DNA from: Gammaproteobacteria bacterium
Lineage (GTDB): Bacteria > Pseudomonadota > Gammaproteobacteria > Steroidobacterales > GCA-2729495
DNA length: 6,727 bases
NCBI GenBank assembly: GCA_030429685.1
Contig: JAUIEY010000108.1
Location: 1-6,727 of the forward strand
Reading direction: 5' to 3'
In this document: positions 1-5,612 of the stretch, in pieces
Numbering within the stretch: position 1 is the stretch's first letter
Layout of the letters: every line of letters begins with the position of its first letter
Position numbers and translations under genes: made by a program
Notes under the pieces: generated by a model
Seen by the model: the letters and a program-made list of their open reading frames with translations, nothing else
The model's database searches: none
Told to the model about the DNA's origin: nothing

Positions 1-972
1 GTGCGGATGAAACAGCGTGGCCGTTTTTTTGCCCGCCGTACCCGCATTGTGTCGCTGGTTACTTTTGCTTCCCTCGCTGTTGCCGGCATCACGCTGGATA
101 CCTTTACGTCAGCCGGGCAGACGCTGGCCGGGTTTCTGGCGTTGTTCGCTGTTGCCATGCTGGCACGTGGCGTAAGCGTCTATCACCTGACACGTATGCG
201 CGATCCCGGCGGACATATAACGGCCGTGACAGTGCCTGCAGACAAAGCCTGGTGGCAGCGCCTGCGCGGCTCGAACTTTGTGCGTTTTTCGATGTTTTTT
301 GCGCTGATGCAGTTCTCTGTCGCGCTGTCATCCCCTTACTTTTCCGTGTACATGCTGCGTGATCTGCAATTCAGCTACGCGGAATTCATGCTGAATACCG
401 GCATGTCAGCTATTGCCCAGTTTCTGACCCTGAATCAGTGGGGCCGGATCAGTGATGTATTCGGCAACCGGCGTATTCTCGCCGTGACAGGCCTGTTACT
501 CCCTGTACTGCCGTTGCTTTGGGTTTTTTCAGGAAATTTCTGGTATTTGCTCGGCGTGCAGTTACTGAGCGGGGTGACCTGGGCTGGTTTTACCCTGAGC
601 ACCAGCAATTTTCTGTATGACCTGACCGGTCGGGAGCGGCGTGCCGCCAATCTGGCATTACACAATGTGCTGGCTAATATCGGGCTGTTCAGCGGCGCGC
701 TGATCGGCGGGCTGCTGGCTGTGAGTCTGCCGCAGGAAATCATGTTCGGCACTATCGCGCTGCACTGGCTGAGCCCCCTGCCGGTGGTATTTGCCGTGTC
801 GGCTGCGGCGCGCCTGCTGGTAGTTGTCCTGTTGCTGCCGCGTATCCGCGAAGTACGGCGCGTGCGGCCGATTTCGCTGTCGCGGCTGATCTATCGTGTC
901 ACGCGCATGAACGCATTGGCCGGCATAGCGATTGATATCGTTGGCAGCCGGCCACGCCGCGACAACGACTGA
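1..972 (+). CDS. MFS transporter, C-terminal part (5' end outside window)
   Basis: This is an integral inner-membrane secondary transporter of the major facilitator superfamily; the substrate cannot be told from sequence. The frame is open from the first base, and the codon there is GTG, but the protein is probably cut by the window edge: only about eight membrane segments are present instead of twelve. Hydrophobic stretches lie near residues 17-35, 43-61, 95-119, 125-144, 159-176, 181-207, 218-241 and 257-282. A charged loop around residues 62-94 looks like the central cytoplasmic loop between the two halves. GRISDVFGNRR (about 148-158) matches the MFS motif A loop (G-x-x-x-D-x-x-G-x-R-R) expected between TM8 and TM9. 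The tail is basic and cytoplasmic. The gene ends with TGA at 970-972, 29 bp from the convergent UbiD gene, with no clear terminator between them. Family assignment is firm. Confidence 0.85.
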   Translation: MRMKQRGRFFARRTRIVSLVTFASLAVAGITLDTFTSAGQTLAGFLALFAVAMLARGVSVYHLTRMRDPGGHITAVTVPADKAWWQRLRGSNFVRFSMFFALMQFSVALSSPYFSVYMLRDLQFSYAEFMLNTGMSAIAQFLTLNQWGRISDVFGNRRILAVTGLLLPVLPLLWVFSGNFWYLLGVQLLSGVTWAGFTLSTSNFLYDLTGRERRAANLALHNVLANIGLFSGALIGGLLAVSLPQEIMFGTIALHWLSPLPVVFAVSAAARLLVVVLLLPRIREVRRVRPISLSRLIYRVTRMNALAGIAIDIVGSRPRRDND

Positions 973-1001
973 GTTCGGCGGGGGCCGCTGGTCAGGAGTT
1001 G

Positions 1002-2441
1002 TTAGCCTCGCTCCAGCCGCCGCCGCAGCCGGCCGCGGATATGTACGTCCGGCAGGCCATCCTGCCCCCAGCTTTGCAGCGCCTGTTCCATGAGCTTGCG
1101 GGGCGGCAGCGAGCCTGGCCCCATCGGGCTGCTGCGGGTCGCGTCAATAACCACTTTGCTGCCGATACGCCGTCCTGCGGCATCGGGTAACACTGCATGG
1201 TCCATCGGGGTCGGGTAGCCGCTGATGATGTCGGTATCGCGATCCGGGTTGTAGTGGGAGCTCATGACCCAGTCGAGTTCGAGCCGATCGCGGATATCAA
1301 TGTCGGCATCAACTATGGTGATGCGCTTGACGGGCGTATGGTCGGCAATCAGACGGCCCACGCGCCGCACATGTTCGCGATCAACCGGATCCATGGCAAT
1401 GATGATGTGCGCAGCGCCGCCGCCGAACATCAGATCAATGTGTGCATCAACGACGCGCTCTTCACCCGCTTCGTGGCGCAGCATGTGCATTATCACACCG
1501 GCATTCGACAGACTTTGCAGTACGGTGCTTTCGGAAGGTGGCATCTGACTGGCCAGTCCGTAATAGCAGGCGTTATTGCGATGGGTGATAGCGGTAATGC
1601 GCGCCACCGGCTTGGGCGCACCGCCACTCATGTAGCCGGCAGATTCGCCGAACGGCCCCTCGGCTGCGGCAGCATCCGGCAATATCTCGCCTTCGATGAT
1701 GATTTCCGCGCTGGCCGGAACCTGCAGTGCCGAAGTTTTGGCCTGCACCATATTAATGGGCGCGCCGCGCATCGCACCTGCCACGGTAAGTTCGTCAAAA
1801 CCGGGCCGCAGATTTGCCACGGCGGCAGCGTAGCATTCCGGCTCCGCGCCGATGACCCATGCAACAGGTGCCGGTTCGCCGCGCGCAAAACTGCTTTGCA
1901 TGCAGTCATAGCCCTGCCGGCCGGGATTGATATTGACGACGACATGGCCGGCGTCCGTCACCTGGGTGCGATACACCGCGACATTCTGTATGCCGGTTTC
2001 GGCATTGCGCAGCACAGTGAGGGTGGTGATATAGGGAGCCGGATCCTTGCCTGGCGTCCAGACCGGTATCGGCAACCGGTCGAGTCGCGCGTCTTCGCCT
2101 GTCAGCACGTTTTCCTGGCATTGGCCGCTCTGTATCAGGCGTGTCGGCAGTGGTGCCTGCAAAGCGCGCAGCCAATGGTTGTTGATCTCGCCGGGGGCGA
2201 TGCCCAGTGCCAGCGCATACGCGCGTGTCGAGGCACCCAGTACGGCGGTGGCCAGCGGCAGAGCGGAGCCACTGACATCTGTAAAGCGAAAACCGAAGCG
2301 TTCGCTTTCCGGCAACCCGTGGAACATCAGCTTGACGTAGCAACCGGGTTCTTCCAGCGGATCGACCTGCCGCCTGATCGTTCTGACCAGGCCGGCTTCG
2401 TCAGCGGTCTGCAGAAAGCTGCGAAAATCAGCATGTGGCAT
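1002..2441 (-). CDS. UbiD-family prenylated-FMN-dependent decarboxylase
   Basis: This is a cytosolic UbiD-type (de)carboxylase, a family that uses prenylated FMN made by UbiX to decarboxylate aromatic or unsaturated acids. The 479 residues are close to the family's usual length of about 500. GEDARLDRLPIPVWTPGKD (115-133) and AEGPFGESAGY (260-270) are family signatures. By comparison with fungal Fdc1, R158, E261 and E266 would be the catalytic Arg-Glu-Glu set, and N153 and E217 the metal/phosphate ligands. The third ligand, normally His, appears missing (see findings). ATG at 2441 was chosen because it sits 13 nt after the dgkA stop and starts directly at the conserved domain; an in-frame TTG at 2495 would overlap dgkA. 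No strong Shine-Dalgarno is visible, so coupling to dgkA translation is likely. True UbiD (ubiquinone synthesis) is possible, but the sequence diverges from E. coli UbiD, so no symbol is given and the substrate is unknown. Confidence 0.88.
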   Translation of the reverse strand: MPHADFRSFLQTADEAGLVRTIRRQVDPLEEPGCYVKLMFHGLPESERFGFRFTDVSGSALPLATAVLGASTRAYALALGIAPGEINNHWLRALQAPLPTRLIQSGQCQENVLTGEDARLDRLPIPVWTPGKDPAPYITTLTVLRNAETGIQNVAVYRTQVTDAGHVVVNINPGRQGYDCMQSSFARGEPAPVAWVIGAEPECYAAAVANLRPGFDELTVAGAMRGAPINMVQAKTSALQVPASAEIIIEGEILPDAAAAEGPFGESAGYMSGGAPKPVARITAITHRNNACYYGLASQMPPSESTVLQSLSNAGVIMHMLRHEAGEERVVDAHIDLMFGGGAAHIIIAMDPVDREHVRRVGRLIADHTPVKRITIVDADIDIRDRLELDWVMSSHYNPDRDTDIISGYPTPMDHAVLPDAAGRRIGSKVVIDATRSSPMGPGSLPPRKLMEQALQSWGQDGLPDVHIRGRLRRRLERG

Positions 2442-2454
2442 GGCGCAATCGGAC

Positions 2455-2829
2455 TCAGGAGTAAAACTTCTGCCAGGCAATACTGCCCCAGACAAACACC
2501 ACCAGCAGCAGCGAGATCAGCACCGCCGCCGAGCCCATGTCCTTGGCCTGACCCGACAGGGTGTGCGGGGCATCGCCGATACGGTCAACCACGGCCTCCA
2601 CCGCCGAATTCAGCAGCTCGGTAAGCAGCACCAGCAGCAGCGTGCCGACCAGCAGGCTGTATTCAATGGCATTGCTGCCCAGCCAGAAGGCGACCGGTAT
2701 GAGCAATATACACAGCGTGGTTTCCTGGCGGAACGCCGCTTCATGGCGCCAGGCAGCACGCAGCCCGGCCAGAGAAAAAAACAACGCATTCCAGACGCGG
2801 CGCAGGCCGGTCACTCCGGTTTTACCCAT
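2455..2829 (-). CDS. dgkA: Diacylglycerol kinase
   Basis: This is the small inner-membrane kinase that phosphorylates diacylglycerol with ATP to phosphatidic acid, recycling lipid released by periplasmic glucan or envelope modification. At 124 residues it matches the E. coli enzyme (about 122). An amphipathic N-terminus (1-30) is followed by three membrane helices, about 37-52, 56-80 and 100-119. The active-site residues are intact with an offset of two from E. coli numbering: E30 and R34 in EAAFRQE, E71, N74 and E78 in ELLNSAVEAVVDRIG, and K96 and D97 in AKDMGSA. The ATG at 2829 has only a weak upstream GAG. It lies 79 bp after marR, with a terminator-like hairpin between, and 13 bp before the UbiD gene, with which it probably forms a transcript. 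The identification is secure. Confidence 0.95.
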   Translation of the reverse strand: MGKTGVTGLRRVWNALFFSLAGLRAAWRHEAAFRQETTLCILLIPVAFWLGSNAIEYSLLVGTLLLVLLTELLNSAVEAVVDRIGDAPHTLSGQAKDMGSAAVLISLLLVVFVWGSIAWQKFYS

Positions 2830-2857
2830 GAAAAAGCTCGCATCTCGCCGGCGGTAG

Positions 2858-2881
2858 AAAACGGCATTCTAGAAGATGCCG
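2858..2881 (-). terminator. Weak intrinsic terminator between marR and dgkA
   Basis: Read on the minus strand, CGGCAT (2881-2876) and ATGCCG (2867-2862) form a 6-bp stem with an 8-nt loop followed by TTTT (2861-2858). It lies 28 bp after the marR stop and 28 bp before the dgkA start, so marR may be largely monocistronic with some read-through into dgkA. The short stem and short U tract make it a weak candidate. Confidence 0.4.
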
Positions 2882-2908
2882 CGCCGTCGAACCATGCCGC
2901 TGGGGTGC

Positions 2909-3313
2909 TTAGTTTAAAACTGATTTCTTCAGCCGGAATCCCTGGCCGAGCGCCTCTCTGACGGAGCTTTCAAAAGCCTGCTGCTCCGGGTGATCCTGCA
3001 GAATGCTGACCAGTCTGACCCGACCGTCACTGGGGTGCGATTCCTCGCCGATATAGCCCAGCTGCATCAGGTTGGTAACCAGTCTTGAGACCGTCGACGG
3101 TGAAATATTCAGAGTTGCAGCGATGTCCTTGTTATTGGTCGGGACGCCGTAATAAATGGACTTCAGGCCGATGTAGTTGCCAATGCGCAGGCTGTTCAGT
3201 GTGGTGTCGCCGTCAAAATGTTCGGCCAGCAGGTTGAATATTTCAAACATCAGCTCCTGAACTTCCTGACCCGTCAGTTCAGCAAATTCCTGTTTGATGC
3301 CGGCCTTTTTCAT
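2909..3313 (-). CDS. MarR-family winged-helix transcriptional regulator
   Basis: This is a dimeric DNA-binding regulator of the MarR type, 134 residues, slightly short for the family (about 140-160). The N-terminal helices (about 8-35) would form the dimer interface. The winged HTH runs from about 58 to 103, with a recognition helix around NISPSTVSRLVTNLMQLGY (69-87) and a wing carrying the D-x-R signature (D96, R98) in SHPSDGRVRLVSI. ATG at 3313 is chosen because GGAG lies 10 nt upstream; an in-frame ATG at 3370 would add 19 unlike-looking residues. The gene is divergent from the secreted protein gene at 3587, so it may control that gene and itself through the palindromes between them. The ligand is unknown. 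MarR proteins are often repressors released by small molecules, but activators also exist. Confidence 0.85.
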   Translation of the reverse strand: MKKAGIKQEFAELTGQEVQELMFEIFNLLAEHFDGDTTLNSLRIGNYIGLKSIYYGVPTNNKDIAATLNISPSTVSRLVTNLMQLGYIGEESHPSDGRVRLVSILQDHPEQQAFESSVREALGQGFRLKKSVLN

Positions 3314-3393
3314 AAGTATGCAACTCCACTGGTTGTGCTGTGCCGCTGGTGGCTTACAAGTGCCCAGCATCTGATCCTAGCCGATGTTGTCGA

Positions 3394-3433
3394 GCGGTTG
3401 CGCACAGATCGTTCCGGAACCGCAACAATTGCG
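3394..3433. repeat. Nested inverted repeats upstream of marR
   Basis: Three overlapping dyads occur in 40 bp. GCGGTT (3394-3399) pairs with AACCGC (3418-3423). Inside lies the perfect palindrome GTTCCGGAAC (3411-3420). CGCAA (3421-3425) mirrors TTGCG (3429-3433). They lie 81-120 bp upstream of the marR start and 154-193 bp upstream of the secreted gene start, so they could be operators for either. No protein can be assigned to them. Confidence 0.35.
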
Positions 3434-3463
3434 TTATCGAAACTGTGCTTCTTGCCATGCGGC

Positions 3464-3479
3464 GTAACCTGTAGGTTAC
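3464..3479. promoter_or_regulatory. 16-bp palindrome, candidate operator for the divergent regulator
   Basis: GTAACCT and AGGTTAC form 7-bp arms around a 2-bp centre, giving a 16-bp dyad between the divergent marR and secreted protein genes, 107 bp before the latter's start. The size and symmetry suit a MarR dimer site, but the binder is inferred only from proximity. A degenerate copy lies at 4434-4449 upstream of the second secreted gene, which supports a real regulatory role. Convincing -10/-35 hexamers were not found in this 273-bp region. Confidence 0.5.
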
Positions 3480-3586
3480 AGATTGTCGCAAACACCTGCT
3501 GAATATTGCCTGCGTACCACAGGCGGCGGGTGTCTCCCGACTACGAACACAATCACAACAACTGGCAAACAACTGGGGGAAACCTT

Positions 3587-4345
3587 ATGCGCCGTTTAAT
3601 TCAATTCTCTGCACTACTGGGAGGCCTGGCACTTGCAGCCGCAATTAACGCTGCGCCTGTTTCTTATACCGTGACCGGCTCCTGGGATGGCATGCAGACC
3701 TGGAATCCGGGTCAGGTCGGGGCCAATACGCTGTCCACCACCGCCAACGGCGGGCCGGAAATGGCGGTATCGGGAGTGGTCACTTTTGATGACGCCACCG
3801 GTGACGTGATTTACCTTGAGCTTGCTCAGGTAGGTACGCTGACATCCAACTGGGATCTGAATCCTGACTATCCGAACACGCCGGAATACGACACTGTCAC
3901 CATGAGCAATTTCGCCTGGCAGTCTCAGGGTACGGATTTGCGGCTGCAGACCGGCAGCGTGGTCTGTAACGGCGTGAACAACGCGGCCTGCGGGCCGGGC
4001 ATGCAGTTCGGCGGCAATTACGTCGGTCGTGGCGGCCCGCTGGAGAGCTTCGGCCCGCCGTATGCACTGACCGACTGGACCGGTGCCGACGACTTTTTTG
4101 CCTATGGCGATACTCTTGACGGCCCGGGCTTCGAGGGTACCGTGGATATCAACAACCTGCTGAACCCGTTTGCCATCAACACCGTAACCGCATGGGATGG
4201 CTTTGTGGCACTGGCTGCCGCGGGCGAATATAACCTGGAACTCGGTAGTCAGGTGCCGACCATTGTGCCGGTGCCGGCAGCAGTATGGCTGTTCGGTTCC
4301 GCGCTGGCCATGCTGGGTGTGCGTCGCAGGGCACGCCAGGGCTAG
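3587..4345 (+). CDS. Secreted protein with PEP-CTERM/VPLPA-type exosortase sorting tail (paralog A)
   Basis: This is an exported protein of 252 residues, probably processed at its C-terminus by an exosortase and released or attached at the cell surface. The Sec signal peptide is MRR plus a hydrophobic core (about 4-19), with cleavage near residues 22-23 (INAA/P). The C-terminus has VPVPAAVWLFGSAL (227-240), a hydrophobic run and an RRR cluster (246-248), the tripartite pattern of PEP-CTERM/VPLPA-CTERM tails. The mature part is rich in Gly, Asn, Thr and Asp, with aromatic residues and only two cysteines (C127, C135), a possible disulfide. No catalytic domain is recognised. ATG at 3587 is preceded by GGGGGA at about 7 nt; the open frame upstream lacks signal-peptide character. 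It is divergent from marR, followed by its own strong terminator, and homologous to the protein at 4808-5512. No exosortase gene is in the window. Function is unknown; a matrix or surface role is inferred. Confidence 0.85.
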   Translation: MRRLIQFSALLGGLALAAAINAAPVSYTVTGSWDGMQTWNPGQVGANTLSTTANGGPEMAVSGVVTFDDATGDVIYLELAQVGTLTSNWDLNPDYPNTPEYDTVTMSNFAWQSQGTDLRLQTGSVVCNGVNNAACGPGMQFGGNYVGRGGPLESFGPPYALTDWTGADDFFAYGDTLDGPGFEGTVDINNLLNPFAINTVTAWDGFVALAAAGEYNLELGSQVPTIVPVPAAVWLFGSALAMLGVRRRARQG

Positions 4346-4379
4346 TCTCAAACACACTTAATATAGTGTCTGCAAGCCG

Positions 4380-4413
4380 CGGGCCGTCCGGATTCCGGGC
4401 GGCCCGTTTTTTT
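4380..4413 (+). terminator. Strong intrinsic terminator after paralog A
   Basis: A 12-bp, GC-rich stem is formed by 4380-4391 and 4395-4406 with one G-U wobble and an ATT loop, followed by seven T (4407-4413). It starts 35 bp after the stop codon at 4343-4345 and separates paralog A from paralog B transcriptionally. A small 5-bp hairpin (4354-4369) lies between the stop codon and the terminator. Confidence 0.9.
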
Positions 4414-4433
4414 GCGCCGCAGCCGCGGGTGGC

Positions 4434-4449
4434 ATAACCTCCCGGTCAC
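4434..4449. promoter_or_regulatory. Degenerate copy of the GTAACC-N4-GGTTAC palindrome
   Basis: ATAACC-TCCC-GGTCAC matches GTAACC-TGTA-GGTTAC (3464-3479) at 10 of 12 arm positions with the same spacing. Over the wider windows 4431-4451 and 3461-3481, 16 of 21 bases agree, including the flanking GGC and ACAG. It lies about 150 bp upstream of the predicted paralog B promoter. A shared regulator is inferred; it is not certain that the adjacent MarR protein is the binder. Confidence 0.45.
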
Positions 4450-4492
4450 AGCAGTCCCGGTCCGCGGCGATCGGTGCCGTTCCCGCGCGCCG

Positions 4493-4539
4493 CAGCTGAC
4501 CCCGAATCATATAAAACAACGGCTTGCGCCGGTCAGCTG
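4493..4539. repeat. 9-bp perfect inverted repeat flanking an AT-rich segment
   Basis: CAGCTGACC (4493-4501) and GGTCAGCTG (4531-4539) are exact inverted copies 29 bp apart. The interval holds CATATAAAAC, a -10-like TATAAA at 4510-4515, but no good -35 is seen at the right distance. It could be a pair of protein-binding half-sites or a cruciform/RNA hairpin. Confidence 0.4.
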
Positions 4540-4602
4540 GAATCGGCTCCAATACTGCGTTTCACAGTTTTCTGGCTATTTTCGCGCTTATGTAAAAACG
4601 CT

Positions 4603-4631
4603 TTGATTCAGTGTCCCAAACCGGTTACATT
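4603..4631 (+). promoter_or_regulatory. Sigma-70-like promoter for the riboswitch leader
   Basis: TTGATT (4603-4608) and TACATT (4626-4631) are separated by exactly 17 bp; each matches its consensus at four of six positions. The predicted start, near 4638, is just ahead of the riboswitch aptamer, as expected for its leader RNA. The -10 overlaps AACCGGTTACA, which contains the GGTTACA half-site also present at 3474-3480, so the same regulator might act here. Confidence 0.55.
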
Positions 4632-4647
4632 CGGTTCGTCGATGAAA

Positions 4648-4769
4648 AGAGGACAAAGGCAAACCCGGTGTGAGCCGGTGACGCAAAGCTACGGATCTCG
4701 CTCTTTCGGCTGTGTACCAAGCAGTTGAAGGGAGTGCTACAAGGGGAGACAGCCGGGCCGCAAATCTCT
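4648..4769 (+). ncRNA. Cyclic-di-GMP-I (GEMM-I) riboswitch aptamer
   Basis: The leader RNA is predicted to bind cyclic di-GMP and control the secreted protein gene downstream. The conserved GEMM-I blocks occur in order. GGCAAACC (4658-4665) is followed by a hairpin, CCGGU/GCCGG, capped by the GNRA tetraloop GUGA (4670-4673). GACGCAAAGC (4680-4689) comes next, then ACGG-UCU, and finally the 3' block GACAGCCGGG (4748-4757 region). The second arm is long: 4699-4706 pairs with 4729-4736 and 4707-4712 with 4722-4727 around a 9-nt loop. Closing P1 can form between AGAGG (4648-4652) and UCUCU (4765-4769). The base corresponding to the specificity G (G20 in the Vibrio Vc2 RNA) is G at 4658, favouring c-di-GMP over cGAMP. 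Exact ends are approximate. Confidence 0.9.
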
Positions 4770-4800
4770 GAAAAGACAATTTCTATAATATTTGGAGATT
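4763..4800 (+). promoter_or_regulatory. Candidate expression platform: anti-Shine-Dalgarno hairpin and RBS of paralog B
   Basis: AAUCUCU (4763-4769) can pair over 7 bp with GGAGAUU (4794-4800), which contains the Shine-Dalgarno GGAG (4794-4797) placed 10 nt before the ATG at 4808. The same UCUCU is the proposed 3' strand of aptamer P1, so the two pairings exclude each other. If the model is right, ligand binding would free the Shine-Dalgarno and turn translation on. The pairing is seen in the sequence; the direction of control is inferred. Confidence 0.5.
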
Positions 4801-4807
4801 AGTTGTA

Positions 4808-5512
4808 ATGAAGAAAGTAATTACTTTAGCCGCACTCGCAATGGTGTCGGTTGGCGCGCAAGCTGCCACCTACACTATTACAGGTGGTGAGTGGGTCGGC
4901 CAGCAGTCTTGGAACACCAATGCTACTGGTTCTACCAACACCAATCTGTACGACAACGGTGAAGTCGGCGCACCGGCCCTGCTGGCCGGTAACCCGGGTA
5001 TCGTCAACTGGACGCCTGCTCTGCCGGCTTCCTACGACGGCACCTACAGCGGCACCATCATCACTGACGGCGCTAATAACGTCATTGGTGGTACGCTGAA
5101 CGTTGCTGGTTCCATCGGTTATCAGGTCATCATTGGCCCGAACTCCTGGTGGGCACACAGCTTCACTGGTCTGTCAATTGACTTTGCGACCAACACTGCA
5201 ACTGCCACTGGCTACCAGTGTCATGACAGCTTCCTGGCTCCCGCATCCTGCGGCGCCGGCGGCTCGACTAACGCTCAGGCTCAGTTCGGTGGTGCAGCCG
5301 GTAACGAAGGTATTGCTGGCGCAGCTCGTGCTGCTGCAACCTTTGACGGCACCACGCTGTCGATCTTCAACGAAGGTTACTCAGCACCTGGTCCGGGTAC
5401 GGACTATGCGAACAACTTCGAGCTGACCGCAACCGTTGTTCCGGTTCCGGCTGCTGTGTGGCTGTTCGGTTCGGCTCTCGGCCTGCTGGGCTGGGGTCGT
5501 CGCAAAGCCTAA
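4808..5512 (+). CDS. Secreted protein with PEP-CTERM/VPLPA-type sorting tail, riboswitch-controlled (paralog B)
   Basis: This is an exported protein of 234 residues, homologous to the one at 3587-4345. The signal peptide (MKK, hydrophobic core 4-16) ends in AQA (17-19), a clear signal peptidase site. The mature start aligns with paralog A: YTITGGEWVGQQSWN here against YTVTGSWDGMQTWN there. Both keep one Cys pair (C138 and C148 here) followed by a QFGG segment. The tail VPVPAAVWLFGSALGLLGWG (211-230) plus RRK is an exosortase-type sorting signal. Codons are strongly biased to GGT, GCT, CGT, AAC and CTG, more so than in paralog A, suggesting high expression. The gene has its own promoter, a c-di-GMP-I riboswitch, a good GGAG site and a strong terminator. 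No enzymatic domain is seen. An abundant surface or biofilm-matrix component switched by c-di-GMP is the best inference. Confidence 0.88.
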   Translation: MKKVITLAALAMVSVGAQAATYTITGGEWVGQQSWNTNATGSTNTNLYDNGEVGAPALLAGNPGIVNWTPALPASYDGTYSGTIITDGANNVIGGTLNVAGSIGYQVIIGPNSWWAHSFTGLSIDFATNTATATGYQCHDSFLAPASCGAGGSTNAQAQFGGAAGNEGIAGAARAAATFDGTTLSIFNEGYSAPGPGTDYANNFELTATVVPVPAAVWLFGSALGLLGWGRRKA

Positions 5513-5524
5513 GAATGATTATCA

Positions 5525-5541
5525 GCTAAGTTCTACTTAGC
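5525..5541 (+). other. Small hairpin in the 3' UTR of paralog B
   Basis: GCTAAG (5525-5530) and CTTAGC (5536-5541) form a 6-bp stem with a TTCTA loop, 12 nt past the stop codon and just before the main terminator. It has no T tract, so it is not itself a terminator; it may stabilise the mRNA 3' end. Confidence 0.4.
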
Positions 5542-5553
5542 CGATGCATTCGG

Positions 5554-5582
5554 AAAACCCCGCTTCGGCGGGGGTTTTCTTT
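5554..5582 (+). terminator. UUCG-tetraloop intrinsic terminator after paralog B
   Basis: CCCCGC (5558-5563), loop TTCG and GCGGGG (5568-5573) form a very stable cUUCGg hairpin. It extends as AAAA/TTTT across one bulged G, with a T-rich tail (TTTTCTTT) from 5575. It lies in the convergent gap before the hydrolase gene and, having A-runs on the other side, could also act on the minus strand. Confidence 0.92.
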
Positions 5583-5586
5583 GCCT

Positions 5587-5612
5587 GCAATAATTGGGGG
5601 CAATAATTGGGG
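5587..5612. repeat. Perfect 13-bp tandem duplication
   Basis: GCAATAATTGGGG occurs twice head to tail (5587-5599 and 5600-5612). The second copy runs into GGGGTCAGAGTAAAA (5609-5623). From memory, AATTGGGGTCAGAGTAAAA-type strings are dispersed in many gammaproteobacterial genomes, often near REP-associated Y1 transposases, so this may be the trace of such an element. No transposase gene is present here. Confidence 0.75.

Noticed and set aside
2442..2495. TTG start extending the UbiD protein by 18 residues
   Set aside because: It would overlap dgkA by 41 bases, uses a rare start codon, and adds residues outside the conserved domain; ATG at 2441 fits better.
1197..2624. A 475-codon plus-strand open frame across the UbiD and dgkA genes
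   Set aside because: It is antisense to two clearly recognisable genes, its product is rich in His, Arg and Gly without domain character, and it is explained by GC-rich codon structure.
3374..3586. A possible second c-di-GMP riboswitch upstream of paralog A
   Set aside because: Neither the GGCAAACC block nor the GACGCAAAGC block is present; only isolated GCAAAC strings occur.
3506..3586. An upstream extension of paralog A by 27 codons
   Set aside because: The extension is hydrophilic and would bury the signal peptide; the ATG at 3587 has a strong GGGGGA site.
3614..4357. A 247-codon minus-strand open frame opposite paralog A
   Set aside because: It is antisense to a gene with signal peptide, sorting tail and good RBS; its product shows no recognisable features.
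4784..4789. A perfect TATAAT just upstream of the paralog B RBS
   Set aside because: No -35-like hexamer lies 16-18 bp upstream, and a transcript from it would start inside the Shine-Dalgarno; it is more likely part of the AT-rich riboswitch linker.
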